Below are positions 8,801 to 18,686 of a stretch of DNA of 64,000 nucleotides, piece by piece; positions within the stretch are counted from its first letter, which is position 1, and each line of letters begins with the position of its first letter. Source of the DNA: Sphingomonadales bacterium. Lineage in GTDB: Bacteria; Pseudomonadota; Alphaproteobacteria; Sphingomonadales; Sphingomonadaceae. Both the position numbers and the translations under genes were made by a program. A model generated the notes under the pieces. That model was given only the letters and a program-made list of their open reading frames with translations. It did not search any database and was not told the DNA's origin. The stretch spans positions 1 to 64,000 of the forward strand of contig JAACPW010000012.1 of NCBI GenBank assembly GCA_009995225.1, given 5' to 3'.

Positions 8801-8865
8801 ATAGCGAGCGACATCGCCAGCGCAATTGCGCTTCCGAAGTTAGTCGTGTTGATGTGCTTACGCAT
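5818..8865 (-). CDS. S8 (subtilisin-like) autotransporter serine protease
   Basis: The 1015-residue protein has a signal peptide (about 1-28, cleaved after PASAQ) and an acidic stretch. Three KGRLRAF repeats follow (residues 90-96, 118-124, 132-138), then a subtilase domain and a C-terminal beta-barrel of about 270 residues ending GGRVSLAF with terminal Phe. The catalytic triad can be read as D292 (GLVDFF), H318 (NAHGAAVG) and S517 (SGTSFAAP), with the oxyanion Asn at N415 (AAGNDG). Type V secretion would place the protease at the cell surface. It is transcribed toward the kinase gene, 67 bases away, and may be co-regulated with it. The N-terminal repeats are unusual and are discussed separately. 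Confidence 0.88.
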   Translation of the reverse strand: MRKHINTTNFGSAIALAMSLAIAQPASAQDESSQSDDQAPVLVEVPAPDIEVSEEIFALAAESRPIVAMGGPLASYGQTAAAAGGVNPLKGRLRAFDGDLAPHIGLMSSLARPIDPSKGRLRAFEGDIDPYKGRLRAFWGNLAPVAGELDPKVTQISSFTDSFLPASQGIIASWTVAHTSGNYTDVITKLDQLLTASKAQWEDDVTAQTGKDFTSTVANPFLAKWNVNLANPSTLSGLDAFDRSMFLLDWYDTVMNFSGMDRYDHWMNAVRWTPALTQVQGGGSKAVIGLVDFFAANDADVRSKVIYSGGYQNVDNAHGAAVGSLIVASHDGRGVMGIAPRAQIAAFNPFDHTFTASWRDVERGIAEVGQRGASVINLSLGVPGFTLPAEWRNVFRRSEIDGFKDNTIYVIAAGNDGSTQRANIEMNGALDSTFLIVGSVDPFGQISSFSNRPGTACITDGGVCKNTSAWNPNDPYFQTADYLKESGLLMNRFLVAPGELLLVSDGNGGVTRMSGTSFAAPLVSGAIALIQDRWPWLKNYPRDVAKIILESAQDLGAPGVDPIYGHGLLDIAAAQSALDFDNLKYYLVDRGQMTEISASTLQSSGVNPIWSSRNLYFSAFEKIDSAERDFLIPLSSRLFGGNVDGRMFQKHMYDLFMAWVSNGGSASGGKFVSLTDTPSVNLGGVGGAWSIAMRGGFRTVDTRFGFNTRMTSSIRVTAPDDKVSFAFGFGEIAAALAGNGAMQLASDFDPLTGGNDPLLGFASGQSHMAVSYKLARNLTVGVGFTDEFRSIDAEFGFLRQSPELIEQQRMLGEYAASATNVRVDYAFSGSTNVGLSLTRLDEDNALLGVRSLVRDDFGGGGVSRSATLSADALIGETFQLFGSATVARSQTGSNASLRLENVTSTAWQAGFAKQKLLGSQDNLRFTIAQPLQMEQGVLEFQSVGVVNRETGERGIITQRADIAQPETRRFRAEAHYGAPIMKGSGQVAMFSSYELRDVREDIARWTVGGRVSLAF
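8431..8604 (-). repeat. Three KGRLRAF repeats encoded in the S8 protease
   Basis: Residues about 88-145 carry the units NPLKGRLRAFDGDLAP, DPSKGRLRAFEGDI and DPYKGRLRAFWGNLAP. The last two abut directly. Each joins a basic RLR core to an acidic or aromatic tail, and all lie before the catalytic domain. Confidence 0.8.
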
Positions 8866-8978
8866 GGCTTGCCCCTGATTTCAGCTTTCGGCTGTAAACC
8901 TGAGACCATGAAACCCATGCAAAGGGACTGGCTTAACGTTTGACCGCCAATCACACTGAAGATTAAGTTAAAGGCGAA

Positions 8979-10283
8979 CTAGCGTCCTGCTTTCGTGACC
9001 TTTTTTGTATCCGCGTTTGCTTCGAAGTTTTGCAGAAAATCAACGAATTTCAACGGATCGAGTGGTCGGGAAATTAGATAACCCTGCGCAAGATCACAGC
9101 CCATGATCCGGAGCAGCGCCATGCTCAACTCGTCGTCCACGCCTTCGGCTGTTACCCGCATATCGAGAGCATGGGCGAGGTCGATGGTCGCGCGGGTGAT
9201 CAGCGGATTTCGGTGACTGATACTGAGTTCTGCAATGAACGCCCGGTCGATCTTGAGCTCGCTCGCGGGCAGGCGTTGCAAGTATTCGAGCGATGCGAGG
9301 CCAGCGCCGAAGTCATCGATGGCAATCGCAATCCCGGCTTTTGCAAACCTGTCGAGGTTGCTGATCGCTGCCTCCGGATCGGCAATGACGGCGGTTTCGG
9401 TGATCTCAATCCCAATCCTGGCAGGCGTCTGCGACAGCAGTTCCAGCAAATCATCCGCAAAGCCCACATCCGCGAGGAGTGAGCCCGAGACATTGATGAA
9501 GATCAGCAACCCGTGACCAGCAGCCAGGAATTTTTCGTTATCCGCAATGGCCTTAGCTGCCGTCCACCGTGTCAGCTCTCGGATTGTTCCGGTTTGCTCG
9601 CACAGGGTAACCAGATCGCCGATGTTGACCTGCTGCCCGCCGGGGTGAGCCCAGCGCAACAGCGCCTCTGCCGAACAGATTATGCCACTGCGCAGGTCAA
9701 GCTTGGGCTGATAGGCGAGCGTCACTTCCCCTTTAGCTAGTCCCGCCTGAAGACCCCGCAAAAGCTCCATCCGGAACGCAGGGCTGTCTTCCTCGCCAAG
9801 ATTCCGGTTTTCGCTGGGAGTTCGGGGGTTTGCGGGTTTCGTCGCATCAGACGCATCCGCAAGGATCGTGGGGCGAACGGTGCAATTGAAGGTTGCCCCT
9901 GCAACGTCCACCCCTTCCGAAAGTAGCGCCATGCTTTCAATTAAGTGCCTCGCAGTGTCCGCGCCATCCATGGCCGAGAAAGACAGCGTGACTGAATTGA
10001 GCCCGATTGACGGCGGCACAGCCAAGGCCTCAAGCGCGCGTGTCTTGCTCGCCAGACCTGCTAGTATCTCGGCTGCTGTCTCAGGGCCAAGCAGGTTCCG
10101 GATCACCGGCAGCTCAGCGACGTCAAATTGGATGACGGTCAGCCTCGCAGATTCAATCTCGTAGGAGTCCTGTGGACCCGACGGCTTGACGATCTTTCGG
10201 CGCAAGACGACCAGACCGACGACAGCCACGAGGGCTGCCATCATGATCATGCCTGTCCAGACTGCGGAAAAATCCAATTCCAT
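8979..10283 (-). CDS. Membrane-anchored EAL-domain c-di-GMP phosphodiesterase
   Basis: The 434-residue protein has an N-terminal membrane helix (about 8-27). A middle domain (about 45-150) has the length of a GGDEF domain but shows no GGDEF motif. A C-terminal EAL domain (about 171-425) follows. Catalytic features are visible: E206 in AEALLRW, the Asn of IFINVSG, EITETA, AIDDFGAG, LKIDRAF and AEGVDDE. The domain therefore looks active and should linearise c-di-GMP to pGpG. The middle domain is probably only regulatory. The gene reads toward the S8 protease with a gap of about 113 bases, and the decayed integrase lies upstream. Confidence 0.85.
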   Translation of the reverse strand: MELDFSAVWTGMIMMAALVAVVGLVVLRRKIVKPSGPQDSYEIESARLTVIQFDVAELPVIRNLLGPETAAEILAGLASKTRALEALAVPPSIGLNSVTLSFSAMDGADTARHLIESMALLSEGVDVAGATFNCTVRPTILADASDATKPANPRTPSENRNLGEEDSPAFRMELLRGLQAGLAKGEVTLAYQPKLDLRSGIICSAEALLRWAHPGGQQVNIGDLVTLCEQTGTIRELTRWTAAKAIADNEKFLAAGHGLLIFINVSGSLLADVGFADDLLELLSQTPARIGIEITETAVIADPEAAISNLDRFAKAGIAIAIDDFGAGLASLEYLQRLPASELKIDRAFIAELSISHRNPLITRATIDLAHALDMRVTAEGVDDELSMALLRIMGCDLAQGYLISRPLDPLKFVDFLQNFEANADTKKVTKAGR

Positions 10284-10530
10284 CGGTCGACGCTAACCAA
10301 AGCGCATAAATATCACGTAAACCGCCTTGTGGTGTCGGGGCGGAGGCCTTTGCCGTTTTTCGGATGGGGCCTTGCCGGGGAAACGAGGGGGCGTTTTAAA
10401 GATGATTTTCTGTTGGCATTGTTTGGACCCGAGGGTCGCGTGAAGGCAACTCGGTCGATAACACGGGGTTGGCAGCGCAAAATTGCCGGGCCTCAGTGAT
10501 CTCAAATATCAGCAATTCCGAGCCCCCAGT

Positions 10531-11881
10531 TTAAGCCAGTAACGCCATTTCGAGCTGCAAAGCAGCGCCGGATCGCAGACGCTCAGCCCTCGCCGCCGCT
10601 TCACGTTCAATCATGACGGCCCAGTCGTGCATCACCTGCTTGCGCCGTTCGAACAGCTCCGACTTGTTGTAAACCCGCATGATCTTTGAGGTGGTGACGG
10701 TGGCGACATGGTTCAGGATGCGATCCACCACTGCAACGTCGGCGCCGAGAACCTCGCATGAAAATGTGCTGAACGTGGTCCGAAGATCATGGATGGTTCA
10801 GTGCTCCATGCCGACCGGGCTCCCGGCCAGCCTCCTTTGCCGCCGCGATGCGTCTGTCATGCTGAAGACAAACGGGCTGTCTTTCGGGCGATCCAACGCA
10901 ACCAGCGCCTCCTTGATCAGCGACACAGCCAGTGGCGACAGGGGAACTCGCAGTAAGTTGCCGCGCTTGGTTCTATGCCCGGACAAAGTCTAGACCGCGT
11001 TATCGGGATCACCATCGGCGGCGAGGTCAAGTTCGGTGATCGGCATCGCCGCCACTTCATCGCGGCGCATGGACACTACGATCAACAAGCGATATAGCTG
11101 ACCAAAGGGATATTCGAGCGCTTCCATGGCATCCCAGATTTCCGGCAGCTCATCGAGCGAATGGAAACGGCCGCGGGTGCGCTCCTTGGCAGGCTTCTTG
11201 ATATTCGCCGCCGGATTACTCTCCACAATTTCCCGACACACCAGTTCATGAAGGCCTTCACATATGCCAGATTGCGGTTCGCAGCCATCGGACCCTTCTC
11301 CGCATGTTTGCGCACAGCATCCACGATGCCGGCCCGTGTGATCGATGTGATGTCCCTTGAACCGAATTGCTTCAGCAACCCGGTCTTTCCGTCGATAGCG
11401 CGGCGTCATTGCGACCCACGCCGCAATTGCGACAGCTTCAGGCGTTCGTAATCGTCGAGCACATCAGAGAGCTTGCGCAGCATTCGCGCCGCCCGCATCG
11501 CTTCACGCTTTGCCTCTCGCTTCTCCTCGTTGGGATCAACGCCTTCGACAACTTCAATGTGCTTGACCCGTGCCGCCTCTCGCGCATCCGACAGACCCAT
11601 GCCCGGCAGGCTCCCAACTTGATCCGGGTGCGCTTGCCGTTGCGCAGCCGGGTACAAAGGAGCCATGTGGCCGAACGTTCACCGGCCCGGATGCGCAACC
11701 CGGCAACGCGGTCATCAGCGAGCTCCAACTGCCTGCCCTTGACCGTTCGCGCCCGTGTGATCAGTGTCTCGATTGCCTGGCTGTTGAGCGGTTTCACGAT
11801 AATTCGCGCCAATGCCTTTTCGCTATAGGCTCCACATAGGCTCCACTTTGCGGAAGGACAACGTTCGTCAAAATCGTCCAT
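10531..11881 (-). pseudogene. Decayed tyrosine recombinase (P4-type integrase)
   Basis: Pieces of one integrase run in order along the minus strand in three frames. The N-terminal DUF4102-like part (LELADDRVAGLRIRAGERS) is near 11881-11620. The core-binding part (FGSRDITSITRAGIVDAVRK) is in a second frame down to about 11225. The catalytic part lies in a third frame, with VSMRRDEVAAM, HDLRTTF, RILNH and the Tyr in MRVYNK. In-frame stops occur at 11406-11408 (TGA), 10990-10992 (TAG) and 10798-10800 (TGA), at least two of them where Trp would be expected. The protein cannot be made. Its position beside a tRNA 3' fragment identifies it as the enzyme that integrated this island. Confidence 0.85.
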
Positions 11882-12013
11882 TGGCGAACATTTGTTGACA
11901 GGGCGCTATGACCGAAATTAGCTATAAATCAGATGGATAATCACTATATCCAAGATTGAATCTGAGCAAATTTGGACAGCTCTGAACATCCCAAAATTGG
12001 CCCCCTGATCAAA

Positions 12014-12058
12014 CTCTTAATCAGCGGGTCCTTGGTTCGAGCCCAAGTGCGTCCACCA
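12014..12058 (+). other. 3' half of a tRNA (Lys, CUU): attachment-site scar of an integrated element
   Basis: The sequence reads as a tRNA from the anticodon loop onward: CTCTTAA loop (anticodon CTT), TCAGC, a 5-base variable loop, T stem CTTGG/CCAAG around TTCGAGC, acceptor strand TGCGTCC, then ACCA. No matching 5' half (expected acceptor GGACGCA) lies upstream. Such fragments arise when a P4-type integrase uses a tRNA 3' end as its attachment site. The integrase remnant ends about 130 bases away. By geometry, DNA to the right is the original chromosome and the intact tRNA should lie to the left of the window. Confidence 0.75.
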
Positions 12059-12101
12059 CCATCAAAAGATACGGTCTTTGCACATAAGTGATGCCGGGGG
12101 A

Positions 12102-13520
12102 TCACCCGCCGGCGGGTGTGCCTGTATCTTGCGTAACAGGCGGTGCAATCGGCGTTGCTGCGCAGACCGTGCGAAGCGCTTGTTTGAGGCCCTCTTCAAT
12201 CGTCGGGTGATAGAAAGGCATCGTCAGCACCTGCGTAGCCGTCATCCTGTTCTGTATGGCCCACGCAAGCAGATGACCGAGATGTTCGCCGGCGGGCGCG
12301 ACAAGGTCTGCGCCAATCAGGACACCATCCGGCGCGGCGGCATATAATGTGAGCGCCCCCTCATTGCGCGCTTCGACCCGAGCGCGGCCCTGGTCCGAAA
12401 AGTCTGCCGTCCCGCTGACAGCACCATCTGCTTCCGAATCACCGATGCTGACAACCTGCGGATCGGTGAAGACAATGCTGAAGGGAACGTAACGATCGGT
12501 CTCGATGGCTGCCGGGTATGCAGCGGCATTGCGCCCAGCGATTGCGCCATCATGCGACGCTTCATGCAAAAGGGCCAGATCATTGGCGACATCGCCGGCA
12601 ATAAAGACATGGCTGTCGCCGCATCGCATGGTCGCCCGATCGTGGCACGGCACGCCCTTGTCATCGAGCGGGAGGCCCGCATTTTCGAGGCCGATTCCGT
12701 CCAGCACCGGCGAGCGCCCCACCGCGACAAGGACGCGATCAAATAAGGCCTCGCCTGAACTTTTGCCCTCCCAACGAACGCAGACCTCGTCACCAATGCG
12801 TTCAGGCGTGACCTCCACGCCCAGATGCATGTCAATTTCCTGAGCAAGGATGTCCTTGAGCGCGGCATGAACGCGCGAACAGCGGACCTTGGCCAAGGTC
12901 TCGCCCTTGTCGAACACGACAACCGATACCCCCAGACCCGAGAAAGCCTGCGCCAATTCCAAACCAATCGCTCCGGCCCCGACAACCGCAAGACGGCGCG
13001 GCAAGGTTTCAATGTCGAACACGCTCTGGTTGGTCAGAGCAAGCTCTCCCAGTGCTGCAAATGGCGCGGGCATTGATGGCCGCGAACCAGTGGCAATCAC
13101 GATGGTTTTCGCAGCAATCGTGCGGCCGTCATCCAGATCAAGACGGTTGGAATCCGCAAACCGGGCCTTTGCCCTGATCCGGATTCCGTCCGGAATTTCG
13201 TCGATTGAGTCTTGTGTGAGGGACACGAACCGATCCCGTTCCGCGCGGACGCGGTGCAGCAATTTCGTGTCATCAACTTCGACATCGGTGGCCATGACGC
13301 CGAAGACCTCGGCACGCAACACGGCGCGCCGCGCCTTTGACGCTGCGATCAAAAGCTTCGACGGCATGCATCCGACAGTGGCGCAGGTCGTGCCGGCAAA
13401 ATGGGGATCGATCAGAAGCGTTGTCGCTCCATTGGCGCGGGCTGCGCGCTCAGCAGCAAGACCCGCCGTTCCCGCTCCGATCACCGCGACATCGCACGAT
13501 AGTTGCTTGTCGCTGCTCAT
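12102..13520 (-). CDS. Dihydrolipoamide dehydrogenase-like flavin disulfide oxidoreductase
   Basis: The 472-residue protein follows the class I pyridine nucleotide-disulfide oxidoreductase plan. An FAD motif (VAVIGAGTAGLAAERAA) is followed by the redox pair in TTCATVGCMPSKLL (spacing CxxxxC), the NAD(P) motif VVGAGAIGLELAQAF, the second FAD motif HVFIAGDVA, and the C-terminal HPTIEEGLKQAL with the catalytic His and Glu. CATVGC replaces the usual CLNVGC of Lpd, and no acyltransferase or dehydrogenase subunit genes are adjacent. It is therefore probably not the main 2-oxoacid dehydrogenase E3 but a stand-alone paralogue. Soluble, cytoplasmic. It is the first core-looking gene right of the tRNA scar. 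Confidence 0.8.
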   Translation of the reverse strand: MSSDKQLSCDVAVIGAGTAGLAAERAARANGATTLLIDPHFAGTTCATVGCMPSKLLIAASKARRAVLRAEVFGVMATDVEVDDTKLLHRVRAERDRFVSLTQDSIDEIPDGIRIRAKARFADSNRLDLDDGRTIAAKTIVIATGSRPSMPAPFAALGELALTNQSVFDIETLPRRLAVVGAGAIGLELAQAFSGLGVSVVVFDKGETLAKVRCSRVHAALKDILAQEIDMHLGVEVTPERIGDEVCVRWEGKSSGEALFDRVLVAVGRSPVLDGIGLENAGLPLDDKGVPCHDRATMRCGDSHVFIAGDVANDLALLHEASHDGAIAGRNAAAYPAAIETDRYVPFSIVFTDPQVVSIGDSEADGAVSGTADFSDQGRARVEARNEGALTLYAAAPDGVLIGADLVAPAGEHLGHLLAWAIQNRMTATQVLTMPFYHPTIEEGLKQALRTVCAATPIAPPVTQDTGTPAGG

Positions 13521-13621
13521 CCGATCAGCAGACCATTGTCGGGCGCCATCACACTGGGCTGCATCTTCGTCTCATCGCTTTGTTCGATCATGGTTACTGC
13601 TCTAGTCGGAGGTATCTGATG

Positions 13622-14383
13622 TCAGCCAAATTTGGCGCGGTGATCTGCAAGAATGTCATCGACATTATCAAGTGCTTCTAGGATTTCTGCTTCCCATTGC
13701 CCCTCATCAAGCTCGCGGATGGCTGAGTGTGCGGCACAAACAGCCGGGGTTCCCGCCCATTCTTGCGCCAGATCACGCGCCCATTCGGCATAATCATCGG
13801 CTGCGCCGCTCCGCTCCTCGAGAGCCTTTTTGAGCATCGGGTGAAAACGCAGGCGGGGTTCGGGGAAAAGGGATTTCAGGATTGCCGGCGGCATCAGCAC
13901 GTTGATCGTATCATCGACGTGGACAATCCCGCTTGCCCGATGGCGAACCAGCACCGACGCAACATGAACGCTGTCATCGGCACTCACGAAATCAACCCCG
14001 CGGGGTGTCGAGAACTCGAGGGCGTCCATGAAGCCGCTTTGGGTTGCAACGTCTTCGATGGAAGCAGAATCCCAATCGAGATCGGGCACCTCTTGGCGGT
14101 GACGGCGTGTGCCGATCATCTTTGCGTGGGGCAAAGCGTCCTTCAGCGTCTGACAGTGGATGGTGTGGAACGGATGAACATTCAGGATCGCGTCCACAGC
14201 CTTGCCTTCGTCAGTCAGAGCCATGACCTCAGCCAATTCATCGCCAGCCAGGCTATAAGAGTCGACAATGATAAAGCGCCCATTGGGCCGCCTGACCAGC
14301 GACATATGCGTGCCGATGTCGATGACCTTCGCGATTTTGAATGAACCGCGGATATTCCAGAAATCGTCATGCAGCCTGATCAT
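13622..14383 (-). CDS. Hypothetical protein with metallo-beta-lactamase-like features, 253 aa
   Basis: The start is set at ATG 14383 (MIRLHDDFWNIRGSF); the frame continues upstream across the divergent ribB gene, but only as antisense. Visible features are RFIIVDSYSL, then a histidine cluster NVHPFHTIHC (about residues 70-79), MIGTRRHRQEVPDLDW and an acidic C-terminus. The early strand pattern followed by a His cluster resembles MBL-fold hydrolases, though the cluster is HxxHxxH and not the canonical HxHxDH, so metal hydrolase activity is uncertain. It has no signal peptide. It is divergent from ribB with about 200 bases between them. Confidence 0.5.
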   Translation of the reverse strand: MIRLHDDFWNIRGSFKIAKVIDIGTHMSLVRRPNGRFIIVDSYSLAGDELAEVMALTDEGKAVDAILNVHPFHTIHCQTLKDALPHAKMIGTRRHRQEVPDLDWDSASIEDVATQSGFMDALEFSTPRGVDFVSADDSVHVASVLVRHRASGIVHVDDTINVLMPPAILKSLFPEPRLRFHPMLKKALEERSGAADDYAEWARDLAQEWAGTPAVCAAHSAIRELDEGQWEAEILEALDNVDDILADHRAKFG

Positions 14384-14581
14384 GTACACCCCTGCCTTCT
14401 CATGCTCTCGCACACGCGGGTCTAAGAGTAACGCGCAGCGTAAAGTTCCACCGCGCGATTTTCGGCCTGGAATTGCTATGTGTGGATTTCGCGGCGACAG
14501 GATGGATATTGGGAACGCTTGGCGATCTCCGGTCATACCAGACATTGCCTGTCTTGATTTCACACTGTGATGTGATAGTGG

Positions 14582-14610
14582 CGTGTGATGGACACATCGC
14601 TCATCACACG
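14582..14610. promoter_or_regulatory. Inverted repeat over the ribB start codon
   Basis: CGTGTGATG (14582-14590) and CATCACACG (14602-14610) are perfect 9-bp inverted arms 11 bases apart, and the ATG of ribB is the last three bases of the left arm. Extra TGTGATG-like half sites lie just upstream (about 14567-14580). It could be an operator for the helix-turn-helix domain of RibB itself, or an RNA hairpin that hides the start. Confidence 0.5.
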
Positions 14611-15835
14611 CGTTCGCGAACTCATCACATCCGCCACAATGACGCGCGCCGGTCTTGCCCGCGCGGCAGGGCTCCATGCCAATACGCTGAGAGACTGCAC
14701 CGAGGACAGCTGGAACCCTACGGCAGAAACGCTCTCCAAACTGGGAGCTTTCCTTGAGGCCAATGCCGACAAACCGGTTCTGGCCACCATTGAGGAGATC
14801 ATCGACGAAGCCCGGAATGGCCGCATGTACATCCTCGTCGATGACGAGGACCGCGAAAACGAGGGCGATCTCATCATCCCCGCGCAAATGGCCACGCCGC
14901 AGGCGATCAACTTCATGGCGACTCATGGCCGGGGCCTCATCTGCCTCGCGCTTACCAAGGACCGGGTCGACCACCTTGGATTGCAGCCCATGAGCCGCAA
15001 CAACAAGGAATCGATGCAGACCGCCTTCACGATCTCGATCGAGGCTAAAGAGGGTGTTACCACCGGCATCTCTGCAGCCGACCGTGCGCGCACTGTCTCG
15101 GTTGCCATTGACGCCGCGAAGGGCGCTGACGATCTGGTCACGCCGGGACATGTGTTCCCGTTGATGGCGCGTGATGGCGGAACGCTGGTGCGCGCAGGCC
15201 ATACCGAAGCCGCCGTTGATATCTCCCGGCTGGCAGGGCTGAACCCATCGGGCGTGATTTGCGAAATCATGAACGAAGACGGGACGATGGCGCGGCTCGA
15301 TGATCTGATGACGTTTGCGCGGCGCCACAATCTCAAGATCGGCACAATCCGCGACCTGATCGCCTACCGAATGCGCAATGACCATCTGGTCGAGCGTCTG
15401 GGCGAACGCGCTTTCACGTCTGACTACGGCGGGCAGTGGCGCATGATCACTTATCGCGATCGCGTTGCAGGAAACGAGGCCTATGTGCTGCAAAAGGGCC
15501 ACGTGGTTCCCGGCGAGCCCACCCTCGCCCGCGTTCACCCGATTTCGGTGTTCGACGATGTTCTTGGCGCACCGGGTGTTCGCAAGCGGACACTGCAGCG
15601 TGCGATGCAGGCGATCGGCGCGCATGGCTCGGGTGTAATCGTGATCCTTACAGGGCGGGTCGGCACCGGGGAATGGCGTCCTGACGAAGAGTTGCGCAAT
15701 ATCGGCATCGGGTCACAAATCCTGGTGGATCTCGGCGTGACCGAGATTGTCCTTCTGTCGAACAGCCGTCCCGATCTCGTCGCGCTTGAGGGATATGGCC
15801 TGACCATTACCGATTTTCATCCCATTCCGGAGTAA
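14588..15835 (+). CDS. ribB: 3,4-dihydroxy-2-butanone-4-phosphate synthase with N-terminal HTH and degenerate RibA domain
   Basis: Residues 1-60 resemble an XRE-type helix-turn-helix (TRAGLARAAGLHANTLRDCT). Residues about 65-270 are the RibB domain, with YILVDDEDRENEGDL and the GHTEAAVDISRLAG loop, and make the four-carbon unit of riboflavin from ribulose 5-phosphate. The remainder aligns with GTP cyclohydrolase II, but where the zinc-binding cysteines should be it reads LARVHPISVFDDVLG with no Cys. That domain is therefore very probably not an active RibA, and another RibA must exist. Zinc-less RibBA-type proteins are known in proteobacteria. ribH follows after 6 bases. The start is ATG 14588; a GTG at 14585 is possible. 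Confidence 0.9.
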   Translation: MDTSLITRVRELITSATMTRAGLARAAGLHANTLRDCTEDSWNPTAETLSKLGAFLEANADKPVLATIEEIIDEARNGRMYILVDDEDRENEGDLIIPAQMATPQAINFMATHGRGLICLALTKDRVDHLGLQPMSRNNKESMQTAFTISIEAKEGVTTGISAADRARTVSVAIDAAKGADDLVTPGHVFPLMARDGGTLVRAGHTEAAVDISRLAGLNPSGVICEIMNEDGTMARLDDLMTFARRHNLKIGTIRDLIAYRMRNDHLVERLGERAFTSDYGGQWRMITYRDRVAGNEAYVLQKGHVVPGEPTLARVHPISVFDDVLGAPGVRKRTLQRAMQAIGAHGSGVIVILTGRVGTGEWRPDEELRNIGIGSQILVDLGVTEIVLLSNSRPDLVALEGYGLTITDFHPIPE

Positions 15836-15841
15836 ACCTTC

Positions 15842-16264
15842 ATGGCCGATATCCTTATCGTGGAAGCGCGCTTCTATGCCCATCTCAACGACATGCTGGT
15901 TAATGGCGCACGGGCTGCGCTCGAAGCCCAGGGTCACAATGTCGAAGTGTTGACAGTTCCCGGTGCGCTCGAGATTCCCGGCGCCATCGCACTGGCGGCA
16001 GAAAGCGATCGCTATGACGGATTTGTCGCGATTGGCGTCGTGATCCGCGGAGAAACCTATCATTTCGAGATCGTTGCAGGTGAGAGTGCACGCGCGATCA
16101 CGGCGTTAACGATGGACGGTATTGCGATTGGCAACGGTATCCTGACTGTCGAGAACGAGGCGCAAGCTCTGGTGCGTGCCGATCCCGCCCAAAAGGACAA
16201 GGGCGGTGAGGCGGCTAAGGCCACGCTTGCGCTGCTGGCCTTGCAGCAGCGGTTTGCCAGGTGA
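15842..16264 (+). CDS. ribH: 6,7-dimethyl-8-ribityllumazine synthase
   Basis: The 140-residue protein has the family hallmarks: [15 protein letters not shown], the [14 protein letters not shown] segment with the catalytic His, and a C-terminal [12 protein letters not shown]. It condenses the dihydroxybutanone phosphate made by RibB with the pyrimidine to form lumazine, and family members assemble into pentamers or icosahedra. It is in an operon with ribB (6-base gap), so substrate supply and use are coupled. Length is normal, slightly short at the N-terminus, where [14 protein letters not shown] begins directly with the first strand. No riboswitch is visible upstream of the pair. Confidence 0.93.
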   Translation: MADILIVEARFYAHLNDMLVNGARAALEAQGHNVEVLTVPGALEIPGAIALAAESDRYDGFVAIGVVIRGETYHFEIVAGESARAITALTMDGIAIGNGILTVENEAQALVRADPAQKDKGGEAAKATLALLALQQRFAR

Positions 16265-16357
16265 AGGTTTTGCGGTGCGGTGTCCCGCAATGGGCCTGGC
16301 CCTGCATTACGTATTTTCCCTATGTAGCTTTCGGTAGGTCATTGACGCGATAGCCGC

Positions 16358-16594
16358 ATGGCTATTGCCGCTATCCGTGGGTCGGGTGCGATGGCGGTTG
16401 AAATAGCGATATCTTGGGATCTGACATTGGAAAATCTTCACCCGGCCGCCCCACGCAATGGGCGCATGTGTGACGTGCTTGCTGCGCTAGAACAGCAACT
16501 CGTCGCTCTCGATAAACTCGGCGCGCATATCGCTGCTGCCCACGTGGATGCCGCAATCCATCAGTTGCGAAGAGACCAGGCGAAACGTGACTAG
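16358..16594 (+). CDS. Small hypothetical protein ahead of the MarR-like gene
   Basis: The frame encodes up to 78 residues. The part that looks like protein is the C-terminal half, MCDVLAALEQQLVALDKLGA then HIAAAHVDAAIHQL, a helical segment starting at an internal ATG at 16466. Either start is possible. I believe short proteins with this LGAHIAAAHVDAAI signature occur next to HTH genes in related genomes, but no function is known to me. It is 141 bases upstream of the MarR-like regulator on the same strand. Confidence 0.45.
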   Translation: MAIAAIRGSGAMAVEIAISWDLTLENLHPAAPRNGRMCDVLAALEQQLVALDKLGAHIAAAHVDAAIHQLRRDQAKRD

Positions 16595-16735
16595 TTCCTA
16601 GTCCGCACGGGTTTTCATCGGGAAAAGAACGACCTGCGTATTTACCCGTAAAGCCAGTTTGGTTCACTTGACCTATCATGAACGCCTCAGACACGCTCTG
16701 CCTGTTCGCTGCAGAGCATTCCTGAAGGCGAATGC

Positions 16736-18618
<1,883 letters not shown>

Positions 18619-18686
18619 CTATGCCGTGGAACATTCCGGTGCAAGCGCACTTCCACCCAGTGTTCAATCACAAGAAAAATGGAAGC

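Noticed and set aside
11570..11839. Plus-strand frames across the integrase remnant
   Set aside because: They are antisense to integrase segments that show clear family motifs.
12014..12058. Complete tRNA-Lys gene
   Set aside because: There is no D arm and no 5' acceptor strand GGACGCA upstream; only the 3' half is present, so it is an attachment-site fragment.
14384..15625. Minus-strand extension of the 13622 gene across ribB (total 667 codons)
   Set aside because: The part upstream of 14383 is antisense to ribB and the short intergenic region; the conserved-looking protein begins at MIRLHDDFW.
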